A stretch of 64,000 bases of DNA from Heterobilharzia americana (taxonomy: Eukaryota > Platyhelminthes > Trematoda > Strigeidida > Schistosomatidae). The stretch is from contig OX104130.1 in NCBI GenBank assembly GCA_944470555.2, positions 49,943,491-50,007,490 of the forward strand. Reading direction: 5' to 3'. The notes below the pieces were generated by a model that saw nothing but the letters and a program-made list of their open reading frames with translations, did not search any database and had not been told where the DNA came from. Every line of letters begins with the position of its first letter. The stretch's first letter is position 1. This document shows, one piece after another, positions 34,686 to 45,035 of the stretch. The position numbers were made by a program, and so were the translations under genes.

Positions 34686-35520
34686 ATGGCGGATAACGAC
34701 TCGACTGCGCAGATGGCCATAACCCTCCAGCTTCCCACCTTCTGGGCCCACAGACCATCTGCATGGTTCTCCCATGTGGAAGCTCAGTTTGCCTTGAGAC
34801 ACATTCAATCACAAGAAACTAAGTCCAACTTAGTCATCGTCAGCTTACCGGAAAATGTGATCGAAGACGTGTCAGATGTGCTAGATGACCCAGCACCGAA
34901 TCTTTACGATCGCCTCAAAACCGCCCTCATCAAACGTGTTGCACTTACTGACCAGCAGAAAGTGCAAGAACTTTTCAGGGATGTGCATCTGGGTGATCGC
35001 AAGCCGACGCAACTGCTTCGTCAGATGAAGCAGCTGATTGCTGACTTCAACATTGATGAAGCATTTCTCAAGCAACTGTGGTTACAGAGGTTACCACAGT
35101 CGGTTCAAGGGATCCTCGCACCCTTCCATAAGTGTCCCTTAATAGAGTTGGCGGAAGCGGCTGACAGAGCTGTGGATGCTACGAAACCCAACACTAGTAT
35201 CTCAGCTGCACTGTCTACTGCCACGGATTCGTCCAAAAACCCACATCCTCCCTCGGCTGTTGAGCCAACAAGTTTCGATGTTATACTCACATCTCAAATT
35301 GTATGAAGAGTTGTGCAGCATCAGGAACGAAATGCGGTCTGGTAGTTCTTACAACGGTCGCACGTCTCGCTCGCGCAACAGGTCTGCCTCCCGTACCGTA
35401 GCAGACGTTCCAAATCGCGACAATCCCAACCCAGGTTGTGCTGGTACCATAAACGTTATGGTGCCAATGCCAAAAGTGCACTCGACCTTGCACCTTCGAG
35501 GCTAACCAGGCGGGAAACGT
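34686..35520 (+). pseudogene. gag of element E, frameshifted
   Basis: ATG at 34686 opens a 206-residue frame: LQLPTFWAHRPSAWFSHVEA, LVIVSLPENV, LFRDVHLGDRKPTQLLRQM and LWLQRLPQSVQGILAPF, the capsid region of CsRn1-type gag. It stops at 35304-35306. The nucleocapsid part continues in other frames: LYEELCSIRNEM, an Arg/Ser stretch, and CWYHKRYGANAK; the rest of the C-x2-H-x9-C-x3-C box is one base out of frame near 35475. No standard CCHC knuckle exists, as expected for this clade. At least two shifts separate gag from protease. Confidence 0.85.
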
Positions 35521-36573
35521 GTGAGCCAGCACGTGACGGCGACTAACGTCGCTGGCGAGCCACTTCCATGTCGCCTCTTCTTCGTCACTGATCGACATTC
35601 TGGGATACGCTTCCTAGTTGACACTGGGGCAGAAGCTAGCGTCATCCCACCTACGAAGGAAGAGCGTCTGCGGCCAATGTCTCTGCAACTTCGTGCCGCC
35701 AACGGTTCGCCCATCACAACCTATGGTCGGAGATTCCTCGATCTCAACCTTGGATTGCGTCGTCCCTTTCGTTGGGTTTTCATAGTGGCAGATGTGACCA
35801 CCGGCATTATTGGTATGGATCTCTTGCAGCACTATCAGCTGCTGGTAGATGCTGGCAAGCATAAGTTGATAGATTCTACCACAACACTCTCTGTTTCCGG
35901 TATAGTCACAAAGACGCCGCCCCTCAGTCCCGTGTACTGCACGACGGACGCTTCTAGTCCCTACGCGTCTATCATTCAGTCCTTTCCGGATGTCTTTAAG
36001 CCAAGTCGTTGTGTCCCTTGTGTGACTTCGAACGTTTCTCATCACATAACGACGACTGGCCCGCCAGTGTTTGCGAAACCACGGCGATTATCCCCGGAGA
36101 AACTGCGTGCTGTAAAAGCCGAGTTCGAACACATGCTTGAAATGGGAATAATCAGACCATCCAACAGTCCATGGTCTTCACCCTTGCATGTGGTACCCAA
36201 GAACAATGGCATGGACTGGAGGCCTTGTGGTGACTACCGAAGGCTCAACGCTAAAACGATTCCAGATCGTTACCCAGTCCCTCACATTCACGACTTGACT
36301 GCATCTTTAAAAGGCTCGGTTATCTTCAGTAAGCTTGACTTGACGCGTGCATATCATCAGATCCCGGTTCATCCTGATGATGTTCCCAAGACAGCCGTCA
36401 TTACACCGTTTGGTCTTTTTGAGTTCCTCCGTATGCCTTTTGGTCTTCGCAATGCAGCACAAACCTTCCAACGTTTTATTCACGATGTTTTACGTGGACT
36501 CGATTTCGCCTATGCCTACCTAGACGATATACTAATCGCTAGTCCTGACGAAGACACCATTTTAACCACTTGA
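35521..36573 (+). pseudogene. Protease and reverse transcriptase of element E
   Basis: A 350-residue open stretch contains the protease ([13 protein letters not shown] with intact DTG, then [20 protein letters not shown]) and an RT with [94 protein letters not shown] and [11 protein letters not shown] (catalytic YLDD). It ends at a stop after [11 protein letters not shown] caused by a frame shift at about 36560. The active-site residues of both enzymes are intact. The true protein would be a processed part of a gag-pol polyprotein; the GTG at 35521 is only the first possible codon. Confidence 0.88.
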
Positions 36574-37438
36574 AACAGGTTTTCGCCAGACTGTCAGAGC
36601 ATTCGATGACAGTCAACCTGGCCAAATGCCAAATTGGCGTTCGTTCACTAAAATTTTTGGGACACGTTATCGACGAGCAAGGCATTCGCCCACTACCTGA
36701 AAAGGTACAGGCGATCCAAGACTTCCCAGTCCCAGCGTCACTTAAAGCTCTGCGTGTGTTTCTGGGTATGGTGAGCTATTATCGTCGCTTCGTTCCCCAA
36801 TGTGCACACATTTTGACTGCACTGACCGACCTGCTGAAAAGTAAATGTAAAACTTTCAGCTTGACTCCTGAGGCACTAGAAGCATTTCGCAAGATCAAAA
36901 CCGCAATAGCAGACGCCACGATGCTGGTGCATCAAGACGTAAACCTACCTCTTAGCATTGCGGTTGACGCCTCTAACACGGCCATTGGAGCTGTGTTGCA
37001 ACAACTTTCGGATCACACTTGGATCCCAGTTGCATTCTTCTCCGGAAGTTATCCACCTGCGAAATGCGGTACAGCACTTTCGGCAGGGAACTGCTCGCCA
37101 TATATGCCTCAGTGAAACATTTTCGTCATTTTGTGGAAGGTCGTGACTTCATCATCTTTACCGACCATAAACCTCTGACGTATGCCTTACACACCACTAC
37201 TGACAGATATTCACCGCGTGAATTACGTCACCTAGATTATATTTCGCAATTCACGTCGGACATCCGTCATATTTCTGGTGTGAATAACCCTGTCGCGGAC
37301 GCACTGTCTCGCGTTTGCACCACTACTTTGCCTCGAGCAGTCGACTTACGGAAGATTGCCGAACTTCAGGATTCAGACGAGGAGATTGAAAAACTTCAAC
37401 ACTCATCCTCTCTGAAGATACAGCGTTACCGCTCCTGA
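36570..37438 (+). pseudogene. RT thumb and RNase H of element E, frameshifted
   Basis: The first frame (36570-37115) runs from KQVFARLSEHSMTVNLAKC through LKFLGHVIDEQGIRPLPEKV and FLGMVSYYRRFVPQC to the RNase H start SIAVDASNTAIGAVLQQ. Near 37050 it shifts; the second frame (37019-37438) continues with [51 protein letters not shown] and VADALSRV. RNase H catalytic Asp, Glu and Asp are present across the two frames. The piece ends with the usual pre-integrase linker. Confidence 0.85.
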
Positions 37439-37446
37439 ACAGTGAA

Positions 37447-37638
37447 GTGTCAATATTGTGCGACACCTCCACAGGCACACCCAGACCCTTGCCGCCGGAC
37501 TCCCAAACAGACTCGTTTAGTCGCGCGTATCCTGAACCTTCTAAAAGAGCCACGTCTAGTAACACTGATCCAGTAACCTCTACACGTGCTGGGAGGCGTG
37601 TACATTGGCCCAAGCGATACGCCGAGTTCGTTAATTAG
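37447..37638 (+). pseudogene. Fused linker and pol C-terminal tail of element E; integrase deleted
   Basis: The frame begins with ILCDTSTGTPRPLPP, the linker that in element F ([15 protein letters not shown]) precedes the HHCC finger. It then passes directly into SKRATSS and TRAGRRVHWPKRYAEF, the end of pol (compare TRSGRRVRWPRRYF in B). The HHCC finger, the DDE core and most of the GPF/Y region, more than 300 residues in F, are missing. The join is near 37495. Confidence 0.88.
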
Positions 37639-38213
37639 CCCCAGAGCAACTTCACACTTGGTGAATTCGGAGTTTCAACTACTTTGTCGTGGCATACACT
37701 TTCAATGCGTTTTCATACCTAAAGTTTTCAAAAGTCATGTTTACTACTTTGCAAACAGTTTTTTTTTCAAAAAAAAGAAAAACCAAAAATACAATTTAAA
37801 TTCCGAAAACTTTTTTTTGGTTGGTTATTATTATTTTTTTTTCTGTACTCCTCCCACTTCGAATTGTTTGGTTTTCCTTTTCTTAGCACTCTAATGTCCC
37901 ATTTCTTTCTTCTTGCAGAACCTAGAAAATGCGTTGAAAATTGGATACAATTGGCCGCTGACGATGCTACTTGGATCGTTCTTCGGTTCTCTTTGTACCA
38001 ATTTCCCCCTGTACACTCCCCGGTAGATTAAGAAGCAATAGGGAAAAGTAGACGGAGGCTTTGGGTCACCTTCCACCACTGCGAGAAGGGTTGCGTCTAG
38101 ACGCAAAGTTATCTTACCTCGTAGGTGTGCATAGTTGCACTAGCTTCGGAGACCCACACGTCACCTACTCCATCACCAATATGGAAAGGTGTTGCGTGTC
38201 CGCCTCGCAGTCG
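37639..38213 (+). other. 3' untranslated region of element E
   Basis: Low-complexity A/T runs (37750-37850) are followed by a less biased stretch. No coding signal. It separates the pol tail from the polypurine tract. Confidence 0.55.
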
Positions 38214-38269
38214 CCTCCTAGGATCGAAGGTTGCCGGTATCCCAACAACCTTCTAGGAGGGGGATAACC
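38214..38269 (+). promoter_or_regulatory. Polypurine tract of element E inside a potential hairpin
   Basis: The arms CCTCCTAG-GATC-GAAGGTTG (38214-38232) and CAACCTTCTAGGAGG (38246-38260) can pair, apart from a small bulge. The right arm runs into the purine tract AGGAGGGGGATAAC just before the 3' LTR. The purine tract role is expected; pairing is inference. Confidence 0.55.
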
Positions 38270-38702
38270 TGTAGTGCACCTTCCTGGCACCAAAATATAA
38301 CTAGGGCTAAAATAAATAGTTTAAATTAAATTAACTAAATAAATCTCTAGCTTGCCTCCGGATGCTTAGGGTGTTTTAAGTTTTGTTTTAACGAGCATGC
38401 ATCCGAGCAGGCTTGGACGCCATTTTTGCGCTCCATTGTGCTGATCACCACGCACGTACTCCGAGTCCCTAGTTCAGCCTTACAAGCCAGATAAGTTGAT
38501 TAAACTTTTCCCTCATTCATTATTATACATTTACCTTAAATACATAGCTCCTTTAAATACATTGCGTATCAGTTCTTTTGATTTGTGTTTTGTTACCAGT
38601 ACTTACACGTTAGGTAAAGTACTGGTTAAGCAGGTACTAGAGCACATCAAATTAAGTAGGGTTGATCAAACGTTACGGAATTGTAACACACGCATCCCTA
38701 CA
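38270..38702 (+). repeat. 3' LTR of element E
   Basis: Starts TGTAGTGCACCTTCCTGG and ends CGCATCCCTACA, followed by the AGAC target duplication. Versus the 5' LTR: one base fewer in an ATT run, two extra in an AC repeat, and one substitution at the end. Confidence 0.9.
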
Positions 38703-38896
38703 AGACAATCACCCCCACGGTCATTTATGCTATCAACACAAAAAAGTGTGTAGTTGTCAAGGCAAATGCTCAAGTCAAAAATATCTGAGGTGCTCCATGC
38801 CTCAGTTATCATAATGATTGAAGGGAAGCACAACAAACCAAGTAAGGTCAAACTGGACATCTTATTGCAGATTGACCGAGTATTTATTAGGCACAT
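38703..38896 (-). pseudogene. CR1-like endonuclease, N-terminal part beyond element E
   Basis: The frame reads CLINTRSICNKMSSL (family: N-x-RS-x-x-NK), IIMITEAWSTSDI (catalytic Glu of TE-x-W) and DSINDRGGDCLV (family: R-x-GGG-x). It continues, after element E, in the piece starting at 34068, with a frame shift close to the joint. Confidence 0.8.
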
Positions 38897-39057
38897 AGAA
38901 AATGAACGCCCTAACAGTTGAAAGCAACCGCGAATACTTTAAAGGAATAACTTACTAATGTTAGAAAGCATAGAATGTTGTGAGGCATCGAGTAAATGAT
39001 TTGTACTAGCGTCAAAACGAAGTGGTATGGGAAAGTTTAATAGGGAAACGATAGGGT
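38897..39057. other. Short unassigned stretch next to the CR1-like element
   Basis: Ends with GGGT, the left target duplication of the following solo LTR. Confidence 0.5.
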
Positions 39058-39401
39058 TTTAGGATTAGTCCTGGTGCGAACTTGACAGACGCAAAGACCA
39101 ATCACTAATTATTCGAACTTGTTATATACCCACGAATACGAGACCAAGGAAGAACACGATAGCGTAGTAGCATGGAATAGTATATTTGGAAGGTTATGCC
39201 AAAATACCGATGCCTTCCAACTGACTGGCTAGAGAGTCGAATACGAGCAATGCAACGTAACACGACAGCGTGCCAAATGGCGAGGATGCTTGACCGGGTG
39301 CCTTCAGCTTAGCGAGTCTAGTTAAACTATCAAGGTCAGCATCAATGTCGAAAGTCGTCAAACACTAGGCTATTGATTTTGGGGAAGTGTGTGACGCTAC
39401 A
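39058..39401 (-). mobile_element. Solo LTR, family F, copy 1
   Basis: The 344-bp LTR (minus-strand start TGTAGCGTCACACACTTCCCC, end AATCCTAAA) is flanked by the direct repeat GGGT (39054-39057 and 39402-39405). There is no internal sequence, so the element was reduced to one LTR by recombination. It is almost identical to the copies at 50655 and 61547. Confidence 0.88.
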
Positions 39402-39674
39402 GGGTTAAGCATGTTGATCGGTTCAACATCGACCTTAAACAGATCAGATGAGCGAGATTGAGTTACTCAGGTAATTCATGGTCATGTGGCACTTTTCTAA
39501 CAAACATCCACTAGGATAAAGACGCCTTTATTTTTATTATCAATGTATAGCGTAGATGTTAGCCTTGCGAGTGTAAAAGAAGCATGATACCGTTCGGTTC
39601 TCGCTGGGTTTTTGTGATCTCATTCAACACGTGGCTGGAGACTAACTGGATCATCAGGCTTCTTATAGGTGCTA
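39402..39674. other. Unassigned stretch
   Basis: No recognisable feature beyond the GGGT duplication at its left edge. Confidence 0.5.
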
Positions 39675-40385
39675 TCAGCTCTTGAAGTCACCAAAAATTA
39701 TGTCGCGGTGTTTACAAGCTCTTAAAGGGTTCGAGAATATGTGTTCCATAGTTATGGTGGTTATATTCAGTGGTGGATTGAGTATAATGGCTACTTTTAC
39801 CTGCTGTAAAGGGATTCGGAGCAGGCAGCTGATGATAGCTTGGCTCACCAACCGAATGCTGGGTTTTCCTTGCAAACGATTCTCAACTCTACCTTTTTGA
39901 GAGCGTCGGTGCTGCTTTAGCAAAGACTCTGGGATAACCATAATGATCACTAAAGATAGGTTCAGACGGAGGTTGTGCAACGACTGAACGACCATCGCTG
40001 TGCTTTCCAAAAGATGCTGAGTGAAATGGTCTTATCTGGCGATTCTTGGTTGGAAACTACCTATTATCTTTAGGATAAGGTGGTTTACTACACAAAAAAG
40101 TGACCTTACTGTCCGGCTGTAGTTGGGGGACAATTTGAGCAAAGTTGCGAGAAATGCGGTCAATTATTGGCGATGATGGTTGATGTTTACCGAAAAACTT
40201 TGGCCTTTTAAAGTTCGTGCAAACATTGCATGGATGTGCTGATGTAGTTGCAGGAATGGGATTCGTTATAGACTTAGAAGAAGCATTACGCACACACACT
40301 TCTGGCTGATCTCCTCATTTCACCTTGGGTTGCGTAAAAGAAAAACAACACTGGTTTTTGAGACGAAAATATTTTTATATGCGTT
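39675..40385 (-). pseudogene. Decayed non-LTR relic (possible ORF1 end and endonuclease)
   Basis: Minus-strand frames include KVAIILNPPLNITTITM and KHRDIIFGDFKS, resembling the (Y)RPP and GDFN motifs of an AP-like endonuclease in the right order and spacing. An upstream frame (40299-40057) is basic and Pro-rich and may be linker or ORF1 end. It is separate from the CR1-like endonuclease at 33.4-38.9 kb. Weak but position-consistent evidence. Confidence 0.4.
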
Positions 40386-40634
40386 TGTCGAACTCTGAAA
40401 TCTGACTCCAATTTTTATATACGTGTCCAGATACACTATCGCCTATTTATAATTCCCGACACTGCTGATCCACCTGCGTCAGACAGTGTAAATATCAGGA
40501 GTTAACGCGAAGTATATATCAGGGTGTCGTATTGGTCAACGATCGAGCAAAACGTTTTTATCAGTACAATTAAACAAAAATGTTCAATAAGTTGTCACAT
40601 ATATCAACACAATACTGCGAAACAGAATGCTACA
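40386..40634 (-). repeat. 3' LTR of element A
   Basis: 249 bases, minus-strand start TGTAGCATTCTGTTTCGC, end AGAGTTCGACA. It differs from the 3' LTR of B at about two positions, but from the 5' LTR of B at many in the first half. Confidence 0.88.
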
Positions 40635-41044
40635 TAAGTCCCTCCTCAGAATACAGATGTAAGAGGGAATATCTGTGTTCGATATAAAATGCAATGAGAA
40701 AGGTAAATTCATTTTGAAGATACTCAAAACATAGAAGGAATGTTAAAGATACCTATCATCAGGATGAAAACTGATTGGGAGAGTGCTTATATAAAAATGA
40801 AGTGTATGATGGTTGAAACACCAGAATAACTCCACCAAAGAATTAACATATCCGGAGATAAAAAAATTAACAACCAAAATCGTATTACCTGGAACATTGT
40901 TAAGAAATAAAAGGTTCGGAAGTCCGTGGTGCCCGGGGGAAAATTATTTTTGTGTGTGCGGAAGTGTGACGAAGTCATGTGGTCATGTTTTCAACAAGGT
41001 AATGAACAAGACACGGTTATAATGTTACTGAGGAATTGGTCTCA

Positions 41045-42103
41045 TTAAAAGTAAACTGTCTGAAAGTAACGTCGTGGCCAACGGACTCTTCTTCCGGATC
41101 TCGTGGTTCTGCTACCGCCGCTAGTATTGGGTGATTCCGATACCGCTGTTTCTGTTTTGATGGTGGTTTTCGGTTGCTTCACTCTGGGTTCAGACTTGGT
41201 ATCCGTGACACCTGGTTCCACAAACGCTGGTTTGATTCTGTCAATGCTGACCGTTTCTCGTCTACCCGACCGTTCGACCGTGGCAACTTTGTCTGATTTA
41301 CTAATTACCTTGAAAAGTCCTTCATACGGGGGCTGTAAGGGTTTTCTTACACCGTCGTGTCGGACGAAAACGTAAGTGCAGTTTGAGATGCACTGAGGTA
41401 TGTAAACTTGGTTGACTCGGTATCGTGAGGGCTAAGGTCGTAGTGTGCTCATGTGTCGCCGTAGTTGTTGTACATAGTTAGTCAAGTCCGGTGGAACATC
41501 TGTTGCCGGGTTAAAATACTCCCCCGGCAATCTTAAAGTAGTTCCATAAACTAACTCAGCAGTGCAGCAGCCAATGTCCTACTCGACGCCTGGACGTATA
41601 CCAAGGTGTACTAGTGGTAATTTGTCACTCCACTTGTCATCAGTCTTCTCTGCCATCAGTGATGCTTTTAGTTGTCGATGGGACCTTTCAACAATACCAT
41701 TGGATGCAGGATGGTACGCAGTGGTTCTTATGCTCTTGATCCCGAGAAGTTCAATTAACTGTTGAAACAGACTACTCTCGAACTGCGCACCTCTATCTGT
41801 GGTGATGACACCTGGGACACCAAAGTTAGAAATCCAGTGTTGGATGATATTTCTCGCTACCGTTTCGGCAAATATATCCTGCAGAGGTATTGCCACTGGC
41901 CGTCTCGTGAATCGGCCTACACATGTTAAAATGTAGCTAAAACCATTTGACTGGGGTACTGGTCCGACGATATCAACGTGTATATGGTCAAATCTGACAT
42001 CCGGTGGGGAAAATCTTCCCGTAGGTGAAAGAATATGTCTTTGCACTTTCGATCGCTGACATGCTAAACAAGCCCTGAACCACTGTCGAAGATCTCGATT
42101 CAT
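41045..42103 (-). pseudogene. Integrase and pol tail of element A with internal stops
   Basis: On the minus strand this frame starts in the second half of the HHCC finger (CLACQRSKVQRH) and contains HVDIVGPVPQSNGFSYILTC (first Asp), VITTDRGAQFESSLF (second Asp) and [14 protein letters not shown] (Glu). A TAG stop (41581-41579) follows GIRPGVE; reading on, [15 protein letters not shown], a second TAG, PPYEGLFKVI (GPF/Y module with Leu for Pro) and TRSGRRVRWPRRYF appear. One residue (RQLK) differs from B (RQPK). Confidence 0.85.
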
Positions 42104-43040
42104 CTTTGGCCAGACGTATCTTAGAGAAGATTAGTCGCCTCATTGACAAAGGCACAAACGGACGTGGTTTACCCTTGGATAAATCGCAGGTGATGGATAC
42201 GGAGTCATCAAGTGTCACTTCCTCAAGACGTAATGAGGTGTTCACATTGTTTTTCAAATGTTTCAAGTCCTCATCCGTGGCCTGCAACTTCGCCATTTCT
42301 GCTAGGTCAATACGGTCACGTTCTAAGACGTTTACGTACATACGAGACAAAGCATCAGCTGCCTCATTTTTGCTGCCCTCGACATACCTTATGTCTGAAG
42401 TGAATTGTGAAATAAATTTTAAATGTCGAATTTCTCGGGGCGAGTAGTTGTCATGCTTTGCATCAATTGCTTCAGTGAGTGGCTTATGGTCGGTGAATAC
42501 TATAAATGCGTACCCTTCGAGCATATATCTAAAGTGCTTGATAGCCAAGTAAATCGCCAGTAGCTCTCTGCCAAATGTACTGTATCGCGATTGAGAAGCG
42601 TTAAGTCGTCTCGAGAAGAAAGATAATGGTTCCCACTGACCGTGAACAAACTGTTGTAGTACTGCGCCTACCGCAACATTTGAAGCGTCTGTCATGATTG
42701 CTAGCGGTGCTTCTGAATCACGACGAGAAAGAGTTTCAGAACTTATAGCCAGCCTCAGTTCGCCAAAAGCATCATGGGCCACTTGGGTCATATGAAACAC
42801 TTTGGCTCGTCCTTGCAACAAATCTGTCAGCGGTTGGGCTACTTCAGCACATTTAGGTATGAAACGTCGATAGAAGTTTGTTAACCCCAGAAATCTTCGC
42901 AGCTTTCGAAGCGAATCTGGAACAGGATATTCTGGAATTGCATCTACTTCTTGCGGAACCGGTTTAGCACCGTTAGCATTAACAATGTGATTCTTTGCCA
43001 AATTCGCACTTCTGAAGATTGCTTGTAGTGCCATATTCAC
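41988..43040 (-). pseudogene. RT end, RNase H and linker of element A
   Basis: The frame includes GAKPVPQEVDAIPEYPVPDS, FLGLTNFYRRFIPKC, the RNase H motifs [51 protein letters not shown] and AADALSRM, and the linker SITCDLSKGKPRPFVPL. It is entered after a short deletion near 43000 that separates it from the RT frame. At its end the His half of the integrase finger is deleted and the frame is wrong. Confidence 0.85.
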
Positions 43041-44925
43041 GCAGTCGTTCGAAGAGCGTCCTCAGATGTTGCAGGTGTTCTGTTTCAGATGTGCTGGCTA
43101 CTATCAGGTCATCTATGTATGCACTGACGAAAGGCAATCCATGAAGTACCCGATCTATAAATCTTTGGAATGTTTGAGCAGCATTTGTCAAACCAAGCGG
43201 CATACGAATAAACTTGAATAGTCCGAAGGGGGTATTGATGGCCGTCTTAGGAACATCATTGGGTTCCACAGGAATGTGGCAGTAAGCTCGCACGAGGTCA
43301 ATCTTGGAAAAAATATTTACTTTTGTCATAGAGTTCATAAAATCATGTATGTGAGGAATCAAATACTTATCAGGGACCGTACGCTTATTCAACGCTCGAT
43401 AAACACCGCAGGGCCGTATTTCCCCTGATGCCTTTTTGGGTACCATGTACAGGGGTGATGACCATGGGCTCTTGGAAGGACGTATAACTCCCAACTTTAG
43501 AAGTTTATCAAATTCCTGTTTTGCTATCTGCAGCTTTTTAGGGTCTAGGCGTCGAGGTCTTGATGAGACTGGAGGACCTTCTGTTAGAATATGGCGCGTC
43601 ACCTTGTGTTTCGGAGAGGACTTCATGTAATCCGTTTGAGTGAGCTCGGGAAATTCTCGCAGAAGAATATCGTACTCGGAAGTGCTGTTTATTGGAGCTA
43701 CGACTAAGTTTATTGTTTTTGTCTCCGTAACGATACTGGTGATAGAAAATTCACCCTTACGGCTGACTAGTCTATGTCGACTGGAGTCGACCAGTAGTTC
43801 ATGGTGTTGAAGGAAATCCATGCCAATGATAGGCGACGATATGTCGGTGGTGACGAACTCCCACTGGAATCGTGTATGAAAGCCAATGTCTAGGATCAAA
43901 ATTCTGGCCCCATATGTAGTGATAGCAGATCTATTTGCCACTTGTAGTGCCGAGGCAGGGTTGGGATGGCGTTTTTCGGAAGGTGTGGGTGAGATCACGC
44001 TCACTTCCGCTCCAGTATCAACCAGAAGCTGCTCTCCGGTCTCCCTATCCACCACTGGAAGCAAACGACTGTGTTGTTGTACGCCGGCGACAACAGTCGT
44101 CACTGATCGCTGGCCTTTCTGTTTCCCGAAGAGAAAGTTCTTGAAATCGTATGGTAACAAACAACGACCTGCTTTACTGCCAAACTTTTTGTGATACCAG
44201 CACGTGCCACTTTTAGACGCAATCCTACTCGTGGTCCTATCACGACCACGGGATCTGCTTCTACAGAACTTCGGTGACCGTTGGTTCGGCTGCAAAGCCA
44301 TCAGTTGTCCTGTAAGTATGTCGATCTTCCTCTCTAAAGCGGCCACTCGGCAGTTTTGCGTTGGCTCAGCAATACTTTCAACCGGTTTAGGCATCCTTTC
44401 GTACATACGGTCAGCGATGTCAGCCAACCCGTCAATGCCAATGTCCTCATCTCCGACAGCTAATATCTGCTGAATGCATGAATGAAGTCTCCGCAGCCAG
44501 AGCTGGTAGAATAAACGGTTGCCTACGTTCCTATCTTTCAGCAGACTTTGCATATGTCGCTTAAGTTGTGAAGGTGTTCTGTCACCGAGGCACATGCTAC
44601 TTAGTAGTTGATCGACAGCCTTCTGATCAGATGACGAAGTAGCTTTCAGCACCTCCTGCTTCAAAACATCATAAGGTGTATCTGGGTGGGGCCTTAGTAG
44701 TGTCTCCCTTACTTGTCCAGCCACTTCTTCCGGCAAAACAGAGCCTGTATATCCGAACTTTGTGTTTTGTGAAGTTATATGATTGGCCATGAAGAGATGT
44801 TCTAGACGGACGAACCACAATTGCGGTCATTAAACTTAAAACAAGGCATAGGAAGATTAATGGCACCCACGGACCCTAAATTCGAAAAGTCTTGATTAAG
44901 AGAGCTTAAGGACATCAGTACTGGT
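42979..44925 (-). pseudogene. gag, protease and RT of element A
   Basis: The 613-codon frame (44820-42979) carries gag ([46 protein letters not shown]), the box [18 protein letters not shown] (last Cys of C-x2-H-x9-C-x3-C replaced by Tyr), protease [13 protein letters not shown], and RT motifs [34 protein letters not shown] and [10 protein letters not shown]. The gag N-terminus (GAINLPMPCFKF) is in another frame near 44850-44920. The frame ends at [10 protein letters not shown] where a short deletion removes the FLGH motif. Confidence 0.88.
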
Positions 44926-45035
44926 ACAGCGAAAAAAATATTTAAGAACAAGAGCAGGAAAAATACAATAAACAAGCATGTCAATGCCTAGCACAAAGCA
45001 GCCAGAGAAATTCTCAGTACATTTATATATGGTGA

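Larger units (their letters stand above)
34069..38702 (+). mobile_element. Ty3/Gypsy (CsRn1-like) LTR retrotransposon E without integrase
   Basis: The element is 4634 bp with LTRs of 432 and 433 bp, flanked by AGAC (34065-34068 and 38703-38706). It sits inside the endonuclease of the CR1-like element. The LTRs differ only by two short indels and one substitution, so the insertion is recent. Internal order: primer-binding site, gag, protease, RT, RNase H, then a jump directly to the C-terminal tail, with the integrase missing. Gag and pol are also frameshifted several times. It must have been inserted by proteins from another copy, or lost the coding capacity very recently. Confidence 0.92.
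31560..38900 (-). mobile_element. CR1-like non-LTR retrotransposon, split by element E
   Basis: On the minus strand the order is endonuclease N-terminus (38896-38703), element E as an insertion (34069-38702), the rest of the endonuclease (34068-33420), a linker (33421-33065), RT (about 33000-31950) and a C-terminal piece (31790-31581, with YSVIWNGLPVSVRS). The RT box GVVQGSVLGPVLFLNYINDI and the endonuclease motifs fit CR1/jockey-type elements. Several frame shifts show it is dead. The 5' end looks truncated near 38900. Without element E, the two halves join at AGAC. Confidence 0.85.
40386..45035 (-). mobile_element. Ty3/Gypsy (CsRn1-like) LTR retrotransposon A, lacking its 5' LTR
   Basis: On the minus strand it has leader, gag, protease, RT, RNase H, a partial integrase, a polypurine tract and the 3' LTR. 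It mirrors element B: coordinates add to 100727 throughout 41103-44984 with no length change, and the encoded proteins are the same except for one residue. Clear identity to B ends near 45002 in the leader, about 120 bases short of where the 5' LTR should be; no 5' LTR is found. It shares every frame break and stop with B. Confidence 0.9.

Noticed and set aside
35614..36045. Minus-strand frame of 143 codons
   Set aside because: Antisense shadow of the protease and RT region of element E.
34069..38702. Element E as a domesticated host gene
   Set aside because: Intact LTRs, fresh target duplication and several frame shifts argue for a recent insertion rather than a conserved gene.
39058..39401. 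Family F LTR as a gene or MITE
   Set aside because: TGTA start, 4-bp duplications and identity with the 3' LTR of element F show it is a solo LTR; the short frame inside is chance.
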